Positions 9,000-19,090 are shown, counted from the stretch's first letter. The stretch is 62,336 bases of DNA from Mucilaginibacter xinganensis (GCA_026225055.1 JAMFSA010000146.1:1-62336); one strand, 5' to 3'. Notes: a model not told the origin generated them from the letters alone. Numbers and translations are program-made.

Positions 9000-11435
9000 T
9001 TATTTCGCTTTTATGCTAATAGTAGCTGGTGCTAATCCATCCGCGGTAGCGGTAAAGGTAATATTACCCGGTGTTTCTTTGGCTTGTACTATGGCTAACG
9101 CCAGGCCGTGAAATGCCTTGCGATAATCAGCTTTGAATGGATCGTGGCTAACCGGGTCGCCGTTATCAACGCTGGCAATAAATGCGTTACCGTTAAGCTT
9201 AAAGTTTACCAGGTTACTGGCATCAGGAACCACATTGCCGTCCTTGTCCAAGATCTTTACGGTAACAAACGACAGGTCTTTACCATCCGCATTAATAACG
9301 CTTCTGTCGGCGCTTAACTCAATTTTAGCAGGTTGACCAGCAGTGTGGATCTCCTGTGTTAATACCACTTTACCATCCTTGCGTGATACTGCTTTCAATG
9401 TGCCCGGTTCAAATTTCAAGCGCCACATTACATGCAGGTCATCACCGGTTTTCTTTTTTATGCCGACAGATTTTCCGTTAACATATAGCTCTACTTCATC
9501 AGCATTGTTGTAGTAGGCCCAGATATCAATGGTTTTGCCCGGTGTCCAGTTCCAGTGCGGGAAAATGTGCAATACAGGCTTATCGGTCCACTCGCTTTGG
9601 TACATATAGTAAACATCCTTAGGGAAACCGGCCAGGTCAATAATACCGAAATATGAACTGCGTGATGGCCATGAGTATGGTGTAGGCTCACCCAGATAAT
9701 CCCAACCGGTCCAGATAAAGAAGCCTGATAGCATATCATATTTCTTCATCACCTTCCAGGTAGCCTCATGGGTTGAGCCCCATGGTGGTCGTACGTTATC
9801 ATAAGCTGATACGGTATTATCGGCATTGCCAACAAACTTATCGCCATAATTTGAAGGCCATATTCTTATACTGTCCGATGGCATATCATAATACCCACGT
9901 GTTTGCAGATCGGAAGTAGTTTCTGTAGCGATGAATTTTTTGCCCGGGTAACGCTCATGGAATTTGGCGTAATCATATTCGTGATAGTTATAACCAATGA
10001 GATCAATAGCACCTGATTTTACGATCTTATTATTGGTATCCGGGCGGTCATTAGCGGTAGTAATAGGGCGGGTTTTATCTAGGCTGTGGATTATTCCTGC
10101 CAGGTCAGGCGCTATACGCAGCGCGCTGGTATCACCCTGCTGTGGTATTTCGTTACCAATGCTCCATATGATCACGCTTGGGTGGTTTCTGTCGCGTAAT
10201 ACCTGGTCTTCCAGATCGCGTTTATGCCATTGTTTAAAATACAGATGATAATCATATTTCACTTTGGCCCATTCCCAGCAATCAAATGCTTCGTCCATCA
10301 CAATAAAGCCCATTTTATCTGCAAGCTCCAATAATTCAGGAGCAGGCGGGTTATGTGAGGTACGGATGCCATTGCAGCCCATTTCTTTTAATTCCTGCAA
10401 CTGGCGTTCCAAAGCACGGTAGTTTAATGCCGAACCTAAACTGCCCAGATCGTGGTGATCGCAAACGCCTAATATTTTTATATGCTTGCCGTTTAAGGAG
10501 AAGCCTTTATTCGCATCAAAATTAAAATAGCGGATACCCAATGGGGTGGTGTAATCATCAACTACCGCGCCGTTAACCAATACTTTGGTAACTGCTTTAT
10601 ATAAATAAGGATGATCAACCGACCATAATGTCGGAGTATTAACGGTTAAAGTTTGATCTGAAAGAATAACCGAATCCTTCAATTCTGCTTTAGGAATAAT
10701 ACTGCCATATTCAGCAACTGCTTTCCCGGCGGCATCATAAATAGCGGTTTTTACGGTGATGTTTGCTGCACCACCATCAGTTTTTACTTTGATCTTTAAA
10801 TTTACTTTCGCAGATTGAGCGCTTACTTCAGGTGTAGTGATATATGTTCCCCAATGGTCGATAGCGGTTTTAGCGGTGGTAACCAGCCATACATTACGAT
10901 AAATACCCGAGCCTGAATACCAGCGTGAATTCGGCTGAACAGAGTTATCAACCTTTACAGCAATGGTATTTTGCCCGCCGAAGTTCAGGTAAGGTGTCAA
11001 TTCATAACGGAATGAGATATAGCCATTAGGCCTGAAACCCAATTTATGCCCGTTTATCCAAACGGTACTTTTTTGGTAAACGCCATCAAAATCAATATAA
11101 ATCAATTTGCTTTTAGCGGATACCGGTACGGTAAATGTTTTACGGTACCAGCCTACGCCGCCCGGTAAAGCGCCGCCTTCGGGAGTAGCTGGGTTATCTT
11201 TGCTGAATTTGCCTTCAACGCTCCAATCGTGCGGCAGGTTAAGCACACGCCAGTTGGCATCGGTAAATGTGGCTTGCTCGGCATTAGTGGTATCGCCTAA
11301 ATGGAAATGCCAGCCCTTATCAAAATCGATAATTGACCTGCCCTGGGCTGATGATTTAAGTGTAAAAAATACAGAGACTAAAAGCAGGAAAGATAGTTTC
11401 CCAACCTTGCATAAAATGGCTTTTATTGCTGGCAT
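9000..11435 (-). CDS. GH2 beta-galactosidase-like glycoside hydrolase, secreted
   Basis: The 811-residue protein has a signal peptide (cleavage near SSAQG), a jelly-roll sugar-binding domain (about 35-180), an immunoglobulin-like domain and a GH2 catalytic barrel from about 310. The acid/base is E429 in WSIGNEIP and the nucleophile is E505 in IATETTS. A DUF4982-like domain and a C-terminal Ig-like domain follow, as in many Bacteroidota exo-beta-galactosidases. This family also contains beta-glucuronidases and other activities, so the sugar is uncertain, but the GH35 and GH28 neighbours favour galactose-rich plant glycans. Confidence 0.93.
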   Translation of the reverse strand: MPAIKAILCKVGKLSFLLLVSVFFTLKSSAQGRSIIDFDKGWHFHLGDTTNAEQATFTDANWRVLNLPHDWSVEGKFSKDNPATPEGGALPGGVGWYRKTFTVPVSAKSKLIYIDFDGVYQKSTVWINGHKLGFRPNGYISFRYELTPYLNFGGQNTIAVKVDNSVQPNSRWYSGSGIYRNVWLVTTAKTAIDHWGTYITTPEVSAQSAKVNLKIKVKTDGGAANITVKTAIYDAAGKAVAEYGSIIPKAELKDSVILSDQTLTVNTPTLWSVDHPYLYKAVTKVLVNGAVVDDYTTPLGIRYFNFDANKGFSLNGKHIKILGVCDHHDLGSLGSALNYRALERQLQELKEMGCNGIRTSHNPPAPELLELADKMGFIVMDEAFDCWEWAKVKYDYHLYFKQWHKRDLEDQVLRDRNHPSVIIWSIGNEIPQQGDTSALRIAPDLAGIIHSLDKTRPITTANDRPDTNNKIVKSGAIDLIGYNYHEYDYAKFHERYPGKKFIATETTSDLQTRGYYDMPSDSIRIWPSNYGDKFVGNADNTVSAYDNVRPPWGSTHEATWKVMKKYDMLSGFFIWTGWDYLGEPTPYSWPSRSSYFGIIDLAGFPKDVYYMYQSEWTDKPVLHIFPHWNWTPGKTIDIWAYYNNADEVELYVNGKSVGIKKKTGDDLHVMWRLKFEPGTLKAVSRKDGKVVLTQEIHTAGQPAKIELSADRSVINADGKDLSFVTVKILDKDGNVVPDASNLVNFKLNGNAFIASVDNGDPVSHDPFKADYRKAFHGLALAIVQAKETPGNITFTATADGLAPATISIKAK

Positions 11436-11528
11436 AACTGGTGTATGATAAAATGTATAAACGACAGTAAATTTGCGATATTAATTTCAACATATCAAAA
11501 TTAAACTATTATAAAATAGGTTAAACAA

Positions 11529-11558
11529 AAATGCCCCGGCATTATTACCGGGGCATTT
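11529..11558 (-). terminator. Terminator after the DoxX-like gene
   Basis: An 11-bp perfect stem, AAATGCCCCGG with CCGGGGCATTT, has an 8-base loop. On the minus strand it is followed by TTTGTTT, which suits termination of the gene ending at 11585. Confidence 0.75.
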
Positions 11559-11584
11559 ATTGATTGTTATATAATTAAACCGTT

Positions 11585-11971
11585 TTATACAACAGGCGAA
11601 GTGGTGAATATGCCTGTGTAATATTTTCGATAGGCATAACCTAAAAATAAATTGATAAGCAGCAAAGGGCCCGCTATAACCAAACCTGATGGTTCAAGAA
11701 AGGCGTGGAATAGGAATATATTAAGCGTTACCGGGAAAATAATAATTAAAAAGAAAGCTGTGTATTTGTTGATGAGCAGAAACAAACCGCAAATGGTTTC
11801 CGTGGCTTTTAGGAAAGTGAAAAAGTAACCTGATGCAAATAAGCCTTTGTCGAACTCACCGGCAGGCCCGGGCGGTACTGTAGTTGGTAAAAGGTGCAGG
11901 AAATAGGCGAGGCCGAATCCGAAGAAAACAAGGCCCAGCAATGACCGGGTGATTAATACTGCAATTTTCAT
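11585..11971 (-). CDS. DoxX-like integral membrane protein
   Basis: A 128-residue membrane protein with four predicted helices, opening KIAVLITRSLLGLVFFGFG, as in DoxX/SURF4-like proteins. Members are linked to redox or respiratory-chain functions, but the role of this branch is not known. It is a single gene with a clear terminator downstream. A second, unrelated-looking DoxX-type protein lies at 61778-62149. Confidence 0.75.
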   Translation of the reverse strand: MKIAVLITRSLLGLVFFGFGLAYFLHLLPTTVPPGPAGEFDKGLFASGYFFTFLKATETICGLFLLINKYTAFFLIIIFPVTLNIFLFHAFLEPSGLVIAGPLLLINLFLGYAYRKYYTGIFTTSPVV

Positions 11972-12146
11972 AATTAAGGGTTTTGATTGAATATTTAAAC
12001 ATCTAATATAATTATATTGACCTAATCAAATATAACTTATTATAAATCATATTTATAGATTGGGGCATAAGGTCTTGTAATAGCTAAAATTTTATACTGA
12101 AAAGATAAGTTGTTGTTATAAACGCATCAATTGTGATATTTGCAGG

Positions 12147-12953
12147 ATGAGAAAATGGCATAACTATTTACTGGCGGGTGTTGTATTGCTGAATGCCTGT
12201 TCATCATCAAAAAAAGTAAGCAGTGGCACATCTACCGTAAATAATGGTAAAGTATGGGCATCACTTTGGCAGCAAAAGGCTGCGGAATATAAGGCACTAT
12301 GTTTCCAAGCCTATAACATCGCGAAGCAAAGAGTTGATGAAGCTGTGAAGCAAAACCCGGCCAAGCCGTACGCGGTCGTTACCGATATTGATGAAACCTT
12401 ACTGGATAATAGCCCATACGATGCCCAGCGTGCTATCAATAATCAGGATTATACCTCAGCAACCTGGAAAACGTGGACTGCTAAAGCCATAGCTGATACT
12501 GTGCCCGGCGCTCCCGCTTTTTTTAAATATGCTGCCTCAAAAGGTGTAGAGGTTTTCTACATTACTAATCGTGACGAGGACGAACGTGCCGGGACATTAA
12601 AGAACCTGCAACTCTACAACCTGCCCAATGCAGATGATGCGCATTTGATATTAAGACCGGGCCATAACTCGAGTAAAGAGAGCCGCAGGCAGGATGTGCT
12701 TAAAACACATACTATCATCCTTTTGTGTGGAGATAACCTGGCCGATTTTGATGCTTTGTATGATAACAAACCTACCCTGCAAAGCAGGCAGGATGCCACC
12801 AATAAATTGATGCAGGAATTTGGCAGCAGATATATAGTACTGCCCAATGCTTCGTATGGCGATTGGGAAAGCGCGCTGTTCAACTTCAATTATAAACTCA
12901 CTACTGCCCAAAAAGATTCTATAATAAAAGCGCAACTAAAGCTGGATAAGTAG
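12147..12953 (+). CDS. HAD acid phosphatase, 5'-nucleotidase lipoprotein e(P4) family
   Basis: The 268-residue protein is a predicted lipoprotein: LLNAC places the lipidated cysteine at residue 18. It belongs to the class C (HAD IIIB) acid phosphatases, which dephosphorylate nucleotides outside the inner membrane. The nucleophile motif is DIDETLLDN with D80 and D82, and a second motif is FYITNRDEDE. The C-terminal acidic motif is probably LLCGDNLADFD. In Haemophilus e(P4) helps in NAD and haem use; here nucleotide phosphate scavenging is the likelier role. Confidence 0.92.
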   Translation: MRKWHNYLLAGVVLLNACSSSKKVSSGTSTVNNGKVWASLWQQKAAEYKALCFQAYNIAKQRVDEAVKQNPAKPYAVVTDIDETLLDNSPYDAQRAINNQDYTSATWKTWTAKAIADTVPGAPAFFKYAASKGVEVFYITNRDEDERAGTLKNLQLYNLPNADDAHLILRPGHNSSKESRRQDVLKTHTIILLCGDNLADFDALYDNKPTLQSRQDATNKLMQEFGSRYIVLPNASYGDWESALFNFNYKLTTAQKDSIIKAQLKLDK

Positions 12954-13012
12954 ATAAATCAGTACCTTGTATTAAGTTTTTGTTAACAGCCAAAATCGCT
13001 AAAAGCATTGCC

Positions 13013-13020
13013 TACTTTTG
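13013..13020 (+). promoter_or_regulatory. Possible -7 box of the YncE/phosphoesterase gene
   Basis: TACTTTTG at 13013-13020 matches TAnnTTTG and lies 25 bases before the chosen ATG at 13046. No TTTG is seen at the proper -33 distance; the nearest is 30 bases upstream. Confidence 0.4.
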
Positions 13021-13045
13021 GCGGATCCTTTTGATTGATCTTACT

Positions 13046-15481
13046 ATGAAACAAAAATATCTGTTCGGCCTACTATTGCTTGTTATGGCCCTTAGTGTTC
13101 ACGCACAATTGCCGGGTAAAATACAGCAAACACAGCAAGTGCTATTGCCAAATGGCTGGAAACTGAGCCCTGCAGGGCGCCACTTACAGTTGGGTGATTT
13201 GCCATTGAATATCCAGCTATCCGCATCAGGCAAAATGCTGGCGGTAACTAATAACGGGCAAAGCACACAATCTATACAACTCATCGACCCGGTGAATGAG
13301 AAATTGCTGGATGAAAAAGTAGTAGGAAAATCATGGTATGGTTTAACTTTTAGTCGTGATGAAAAGACCTTGTATGCATCCGGTGGTAACGACAATTTTA
13401 TCTTAGCTTTCGCTATCAGCAATAATAAAATTGGCAAAGCCGATACTATTAAACTAGGCAAACCCTGGCCAACTGATAAAATTTGCACCACAGGCATAGC
13501 AGTTAATAAAAGCAATACCATTTTATATACCGTAACTAAGGAGGATAGCGCTTTGTATATCCTCAACCCTAAAACGCGTGGCATTACTTCAAAAGTAAAA
13601 CTACCGGCCGAGGCTTACAGCTGCCTGTTATCGCCTGATGAAAAAACGCTGTACATTTCTATCTGGGGTGGGGAACAGGTAGTTTTTTATGATACGGAAA
13701 CACAACAGCTAAGCAATATTACAGTTGGCAGCCACCCTAATGAGCTGTTGCTGAATAAAAAAGGCAACTGGCTGTTTGTTGCCAATGCCAATGATAATTC
13801 AGTCGCCATAATTAATACCGCTACCCGTAAAATAGTTGAAACCGTTACAACGGCGCTTTACCCAACTCACTTAACAGGTTCAACAACTAACGGACTGGCA
13901 TTATCCGCAGATGAAAAAACGTTATACATTGCCAATGCCGATAATAATTGCCTGGCTGTATTTGATGTGAGTAAACCCGGCAACAGCAAAAGCATGGGTT
14001 TTATCCCGGTAGGCTGGTACCCAACCAATGTTAAGGTTTTAGGTAAAAAGATTTTGGTTGCTAACGGTAAAGGTTTTACCTCAATGGCTAACCCGCGCGG
14101 GCCGCAACCGGTAAAAAAAGCTGATAACAGCGGTTATCAGAAAGGGGCAACCAATTCAAAAGAACAATATATAGGCGGCTTGTTTAAGGGAACGCTGTCG
14201 TTTATTGATGCCCCGAATGCCGATCAGCTTAAAGCTTATACTGAACAGGTTTACGCCAATACGCCGTTTAATGAAGCGGAAGAAAAGATGGCAGCAGGCG
14301 AGGCTGGCAATCCTATACCACGCAGCAGCGCCGATAAATCACCTATTAAATATGTGTTTTATATAATTAAAGAGAACCGCACTTACGACCAGGTTTTAGG
14401 CGATATGCCGAAGGGAAATGGCGATACCTCGCTTTGTATTTTCGGGCAGAAGGTCACCCCAAATCACCATGCCATAGCTGATCAGTTTGTTTTGCTGGAT
14501 AATTTTTATGTTGATGCCGAGGTTAGTGCCGACGGGCATAACTGGAGCATGGCGGCTTATGCTACAGATTTTATTGAAAAAACATGGCCCACAAGCTATG
14601 GAGGTCGTGGTGGTAATTACGATTCGGAAGGGACACGTAAGGCTGGCGACCCGCGCGATGGCTATATATGGGATTATTGCAAAAGGGCGGGTGTAAGCTA
14701 CCGCACCTACGGGGAGTTTGCGCAGGATGGCGAGGCTAATATCAAATCATTGGTTGGGCACCTTTGTCCGCAATCACCAGGATTTGATCTGAATATCAAG
14801 GATATTAAACGCGAGCAGGTTTGGGAACATGATTTCGACTCGTTGTTGAGCATAAATGCTGTACCTCATTTCAACTCTATACGTATTTGCAACGATCACA
14901 CCAGCGGACAAAGGCGTGGAGCCATATCGCCCATAGCCGCTGTTGCTGATAACGATCAGGGGATAGGTTTGCTGATAGACCATCTTTCAAAAAGTTCGAT
15001 CTGGAAAGAATCAGTAGTTTTTATACTGGAGGATGATGCGCAGAATGGCCCCGATCATATAGATGCGCACCGTTCGCCGGTGTTGGTTGCCGGGCCTTAT
15101 GTAAAGCATAACGCGGCTATTCATCATATGTATTCCACCTCAGGGGTATTGCGCACCATTGAGCTGATATTGGGTCTGCCGCCGATGAGCCAGTATGATG
15201 CTGCCGCTCTGCCATTGTACGATTGCTTTACCGCAACCCCGGATATGGCCACCTATAACGTAAAGCCCGCACAGGTAGACCTGGAACAGCGTAATGTTGC
15301 CGTAAATGAAAGCAGCAAGCGCTCGCAATCATTCAACCTGGCAAAAGAAGATAAGGTGCCTGACCTGGAACTGAATGATGTGATATGGAAATTTGTAAAG
15401 GGAGAAAATGCTGTTATGCCTGCACCAAAACGCAGCGCGTTTGTAATATTGCAACCCAAAAAAGATGATGATGACGATTAA
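13046..15481 (+). CDS. YncE-like beta-propeller fused to a phosphoesterase domain, secreted
   Basis: The 811-residue protein begins with a signal peptide ending SVHAQ. Residues of about 40-380 form YVTN/YncE beta-propeller repeats, with recurring segments such as LSPDEKTLYIS and LSADEKTLYIA. From about 440 a phosphoesterase (alkaline phosphatase superfamily) domain starts at IKENRTYDQVLGD and continues to ILEDDAQNGPDHIDAHRSP. The tail is strongly acidic (KKDDDDD). The ATG at 13046 is preferred over an upstream TTG at 12980 because it places the leader at the N-terminus. The substrate is unknown; the phosphatase gene upstream suggests phosphate recovery. Confidence 0.88.
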   Translation: MKQKYLFGLLLLVMALSVHAQLPGKIQQTQQVLLPNGWKLSPAGRHLQLGDLPLNIQLSASGKMLAVTNNGQSTQSIQLIDPVNEKLLDEKVVGKSWYGLTFSRDEKTLYASGGNDNFILAFAISNNKIGKADTIKLGKPWPTDKICTTGIAVNKSNTILYTVTKEDSALYILNPKTRGITSKVKLPAEAYSCLLSPDEKTLYISIWGGEQVVFYDTETQQLSNITVGSHPNELLLNKKGNWLFVANANDNSVAIINTATRKIVETVTTALYPTHLTGSTTNGLALSADEKTLYIANADNNCLAVFDVSKPGNSKSMGFIPVGWYPTNVKVLGKKILVANGKGFTSMANPRGPQPVKKADNSGYQKGATNSKEQYIGGLFKGTLSFIDAPNADQLKAYTEQVYANTPFNEAEEKMAAGEAGNPIPRSSADKSPIKYVFYIIKENRTYDQVLGDMPKGNGDTSLCIFGQKVTPNHHAIADQFVLLDNFYVDAEVSADGHNWSMAAYATDFIEKTWPTSYGGRGGNYDSEGTRKAGDPRDGYIWDYCKRAGVSYRTYGEFAQDGEANIKSLVGHLCPQSPGFDLNIKDIKREQVWEHDFDSLLSINAVPHFNSIRICNDHTSGQRRGAISPIAAVADNDQGIGLLIDHLSKSSIWKESVVFILEDDAQNGPDHIDAHRSPVLVAGPYVKHNAAIHHMYSTSGVLRTIELILGLPPMSQYDAAALPLYDCFTATPDMATYNVKPAQVDLEQRNVAVNESSKRSQSFNLAKEDKVPDLELNDVIWKFVKGENAVMPAPKRSAFVILQPKKDDDDD

Positions 15482-15580
15482 ATAAACACTAATTGCGCAA
15501 TTTCAAACCAAAATAGTGTACTTAGTGTTATTAAACTTATCCGTTCTGCTATTTGTAGAATCAGCTTTAACCTATCTTAT

Positions 15581-16447
15581 ATGACAGTTTTAGAAAATGA
15601 TTATTTAAAAGTATCCATTGATGCTAAAGGTGCCCAGCTTTCCTCACTTATAAACAAGGCTACCGGGACCGAGCAAATGTGGCAAGCCGATCCCAATATA
15701 TGGCCATGGCATGCGCCCAATCTTTTCCCCATTGTAGGTGGTTTAATAAATGACGAGCTTTTGGTTGATGGGCAGGCCTATCCCATGAAACGCCATGGCT
15801 TTGCCCGGTTATCGGAATTTGTGTTGTTGAAAAATGATGACCAGTCGGCAGTGTTTTCATTGCCTAACTCGGAGAAAACGCGCGGCGTATTTCCATATCG
15901 TTTTGATTTCGAGATCATGTATATGCTGATCGATAACGCGCTGCGGATTACTTATAAAGTCATCAATTTGGATAAAAAAACCATATATTTTTCTGTTGGT
16001 GGGCATCCGGCGTTTAATGTGCCTTTCGGCAAGGATGAAAAATATGAGGATTATTATTTAGAGTTCGAAACTGGTGAAAAGCTCACTACTCATTTACTTG
16101 ACGCCAATGGCATGTTCTCGGGCGAAACAGCTCCCGTTGCTTTAGATGGTAATAAATTATGGCTCACAAGAGAGCTCTTTAATAAAGATGCTTTGGTATT
16201 TAAAAACCTGCGTACAAGAGAAGTGACCATCAAAAGTAAAAATCACGACAAAACACTTTCGGTAGAGTTTCCGCATTTTAATTACCTGGGCTTATGGGCA
16301 AAACCCGGTGCCGATTTTGTGTGTATTGAACCATGGCTGGGCTGTGCCGATACTGCGAATAAAGCGGTAGATATCAGCAAAAAAGAGGATATTCAAAAGC
16401 TGAATGTAGGTCACGTTTTTGAGGCCGCGTTTTTTATAAGTATATAA
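15581..16447 (+). CDS. Aldose 1-epimerase family protein
   Basis: This 288-residue cytoplasmic protein belongs to the galactose mutarotase superfamily, LacX-like branch. Motifs include MKRHGFAR near 69-76, SVGGHPAFNVPF near 141-152 with a catalytic-type histidine, and FVCIEPWLG with a catalytic-type glutamate. It probably interconverts anomers of an aldose or hexose phosphate released by the hydrolases around it. The methyltransferase gene begins nine bases after its stop, so the two are likely co-transcribed. Confidence 0.88.
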   Translation: MTVLENDYLKVSIDAKGAQLSSLINKATGTEQMWQADPNIWPWHAPNLFPIVGGLINDELLVDGQAYPMKRHGFARLSEFVLLKNDDQSAVFSLPNSEKTRGVFPYRFDFEIMYMLIDNALRITYKVINLDKKTIYFSVGGHPAFNVPFGKDEKYEDYYLEFETGEKLTTHLLDANGMFSGETAPVALDGNKLWLTRELFNKDALVFKNLRTREVTIKSKNHDKTLSVEFPHFNYLGLWAKPGADFVCIEPWLGCADTANKAVDISKKEDIQKLNVGHVFEAAFFISI

Positions 16448-16456
16448 TTATTCAGG

Positions 16457-17218
16457 ATGGCATCAGATTCAACCAAAAGATTTTCAGACAGGGTTGATAA
16501 CTATATCAAATTCAGGCCCGGCTACCCGCCCGAGGTATTGGCGTTCTTAAAACAGGAATGTAACCTAAATGCTGATTCCGTTATAGCCGATGTTGGCGCG
16601 GGCACAGGAATATTCACCAAACTGTTGCTTGATGAAGGGTATAAGGTTTATGCTGTTGAACCAAACCAACCGATGCGCGATGCCGCTGTTGAGCAATTAT
16701 CGGCCTACAAAACTTTTATCCCCATTGATGGTACTGCCGAAGCTACCACGCTACCCACAAAAAGTGCGGACCTTATTGTGTGTGCGCAGGCTTTCCACTG
16801 GTTTAATGATGCCAAAACTAAGGTAGAGTTTAACCGGATATTGAAAGATACAGGCAAAACCGCACTGATATGGAACAGTCGCCTCACCGATGTTGATGAG
16901 TTTGCAAAAGCCTATGAAGCGCTGCTGAAACATGATGGCATCGACTACAACAAAGTGAACCATCGCAAAGTACGCGATATTGATTTTAAGGCCTTTTTCA
17001 AGAATGGCGTTTACACGCTAACTAAATACGCCAACACACAAATATTTGATAAGGCAGGACTGATCGGCCGGGCATATTCTTCATCATATGTACCTCAGGA
17101 AGATACCCCAGAAGGCGAAAAATTCCTGGTTTTGTTAAAGGAGATCTTTAATAAATATAATGTTGATGACAAGGTGAGCTTTGTTTATGAAACGGAAATC
17201 TATTTAGGCGAAGTTTAA
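16457..17218 (+). CDS. Class I SAM-dependent methyltransferase
   Basis: A 253-residue protein with motif I DVGAGTGIFTKLLL at about 41-54, an acidic residue at the end of strand two (VYAVEPN), and VCAQAFHWF later, which places it in the Methyltransf_11 group. Proteins of this type methylate small molecules, but the acceptor is not predictable. It follows the epimerase gene by nine bases. A half REP element (CATTTCGAACGAGGAGAAATC, split by the family centre) lies just downstream near 17235. Confidence 0.85.
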   Translation: MASDSTKRFSDRVDNYIKFRPGYPPEVLAFLKQECNLNADSVIADVGAGTGIFTKLLLDEGYKVYAVEPNQPMRDAAVEQLSAYKTFIPIDGTAEATTLPTKSADLIVCAQAFHWFNDAKTKVEFNRILKDTGKTALIWNSRLTDVDEFAKAYEALLKHDGIDYNKVNHRKVRDIDFKAFFKNGVYTLTKYANTQIFDKAGLIGRAYSSSYVPQEDTPEGEKFLVLLKEIFNKYNVDDKVSFVYETEIYLGEV

Positions 17219-17322
17219 AATCTAAACCTAATTTCATTTCGAACGAGGAGAAATCTTCTGCACCCGGCATAACCGCTTTGCATAATAAATAGTTTTACTA
17301 TCATCCGAAAAGATAATAGCAA

Positions 17323-18933
17323 TTAGTTAGCCCGTTTTGTATTAGTGGTTAATTCCTGCACATTTACACTTGATAATGGCTTGCTTTTTCCAGTGCCGCC
17401 AACATTATTGATGCTTGCGTTGCTGCCCGTGTTCAGCACAATAACTGCTTCATTTTGGCTGGTTTTAGGCCCCGTAGTGCCTGTGAAACCGTCAATGATA
17501 AGATCTCTGAAATTATCGATTGCGATGCCATTGGTAAAGTAATCCGGTAAGTTATTATCCCAGCGTACATCCAATCCTTTTATGGTAAGGCCATCAACAT
17601 AATGGGCGAATAAAGCAGGGATATCATGCTTAAAAATAGCCAGTTTGCTATCGTTGGTAGCTCTCAGATCAAAGTTGCCGCCATTAATATCAGTAAATTT
17701 GCCTTTAACAAGCGTTAACTGTACATTGTCAAAACGGATATCCTTTAACTTGCTTTCTTCCGAGCCATATAGCACTATCCCTTCTTCACCGCGGGCAATA
17801 ATATTGGTAAACCTTACATTGCTTATAGTGCCAACCTCTTTAAAGCCCAAACCGGGTAATGCCGATATATGGATAGGCTCGGCATGGCCCCACCATTGGC
17901 CCGGATACAGGCGTGTATCAATGATCATGTTAGAGAACAGTATATTGGAAATATTCCCTTTGCGCCGCTGAAAAATTCCAATACCCCGGTTTGAATCATA
18001 GATGCGGATATTATCGAACAGCAGGTTCCCCGAGTCGTTATCATTAAATCCATTATAGCCAATACGTATACCACATGAGCGCGACCAGAAACTGCAATTG
18101 GTAACCTTTACATTGCTGGTACTTATTACAGCCATGCCATCATCACCTGCCCGTATATCGCAATCGGCAATAATGATATTTTTTGAGTCGTACATATCAA
18201 TGCCATCGCTGTTGGGTACACGCATATCATTGTCAATGTTTATGCCTATCACTTTCACATTGTCGCAGGCGTTAAGGTCAAAGGTCCAGTCGTTAGCATT
18301 ACGGATAGTAATATCGCGTATGGATATCCTTTTGCAGGAATGAAATATGATCTGTGTGCCGGGCCGGTTAGCAAAATCTCCTTTCCACATTACCGGTGCA
18401 TCTTTGTTGCCATCAACGGCATTCATATAATTTTTCCCCTGCCGGGTATATTTCCGGTCCTCATCGCTGCTTACCTGTACCGTATCCATATACATGTAGG
18501 CCGCGGCGTTACCATCAATGGTGCCGGTGCCTGTTATGGATACATTTTCGGCATTATCTGCAAATATGATCCCTAATTTTTTGCCCCCGGCCCCTGAGCC
18601 GCTAAAATTATAATCGGCTTGAAATAAATAGTCGTTGGTATTGGGAGAGGCCATAATAACCGCCCCTGCGCTAAGCATTAAATTTATATTGCTGTATAAG
18701 CGGAAAGTGCCGGTAACAAAAATGCCTGCGGGTACTAACACGGTACCACCACCAGCTTTTACACAGGCTGCAATAGCGCTGTTTATAGCTTTGGTATCCA
18801 GCGTACGTCCATCGCCGGTAGCGCCATAGTTCTTTATGTTAAAAATGGTATTGTCATTACCCTGGGCCAGGCAGCTAATTGAGCAGGTTATGCAAATGCC
18901 CATTACAGCCAGGCACCTTTTTAATAAATGCAT
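17323..18933 (-). CDS. GH28-like polygalacturonase family protein, secreted
   Basis: The 536-residue protein has a signal peptide (to about 23, SISCLAQG) and a right-handed beta-helix with many short repeats rich in N, D and I. The pectate-lyase-3 type N-terminal segment FNIKNYGATGDGRTLDT and the GH28 motifs NSDGIDMYDS and RAGDDGMAV are visible. The usual third motif G-H-G is not obvious; the place is taken by RSCGIRIG. It probably acts on a pectic or rhamnogalacturonan substrate. A decayed GH35 gene end lies directly upstream of its start. Confidence 0.85.
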   Translation of the reverse strand: MHLLKRCLAVMGICITCSISCLAQGNDNTIFNIKNYGATGDGRTLDTKAINSAIAACVKAGGGTVLVPAGIFVTGTFRLYSNINLMLSAGAVIMASPNTNDYLFQADYNFSGSGAGGKKLGIIFADNAENVSITGTGTIDGNAAAYMYMDTVQVSSDEDRKYTRQGKNYMNAVDGNKDAPVMWKGDFANRPGTQIIFHSCKRISIRDITIRNANDWTFDLNACDNVKVIGINIDNDMRVPNSDGIDMYDSKNIIIADCDIRAGDDGMAVISTSNVKVTNCSFWSRSCGIRIGYNGFNDNDSGNLLFDNIRIYDSNRGIGIFQRRKGNISNILFSNMIIDTRLYPGQWWGHAEPIHISALPGLGFKEVGTISNVRFTNIIARGEEGIVLYGSEESKLKDIRFDNVQLTLVKGKFTDINGGNFDLRATNDSKLAIFKHDIPALFAHYVDGLTIKGLDVRWDNNLPDYFTNGIAIDNFRDLIIDGFTGTTGPKTSQNEAVIVLNTGSNASINNVGGTGKSKPLSSVNVQELTTNTKRAN

Positions 18934-18955
18934 GATGTTGAGTTTATACGATCGG

Positions 18956-19090
18956 TTATTTCGATACCGGTTCGGCTTTAACTACCTCATCAAGTACCGG
19001 GTGGTCCAATGTAGTATAATTTTTTGATGATTTATATTTAGCTCATCAAAAGCCTCTATCTCATTTTGCTTTTATAATATCCAGAAGGTA
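18956..19090 (-). pseudogene. Remnant of the 3' end of a second GH35 beta-galactosidase
   Basis: Reading the minus strand gives, in three successive frames, pieces of the C-terminus of the intact GH35 gene next door: LPSGYYKSK (intact: IPAGWLNKGK), NEIEAFDELN (intact: NEIEVFDELN) and TLDHPVLDEVVKAEPVSK followed by TAA at 18956-18958 (intact: TLDHPVLNEVVKE). Frameshifts and an internal change make it non-functional. The homology stops at 19090, immediately before a REP palindrome at 19091. Confidence 0.85.

Noticed and set aside
12980..13045. A longer N-terminus of the YncE/phosphoesterase protein
   Set aside because: It would start at TTG and place 22 residues before an obvious signal peptide; the -7 box at 13013 also lies within it.
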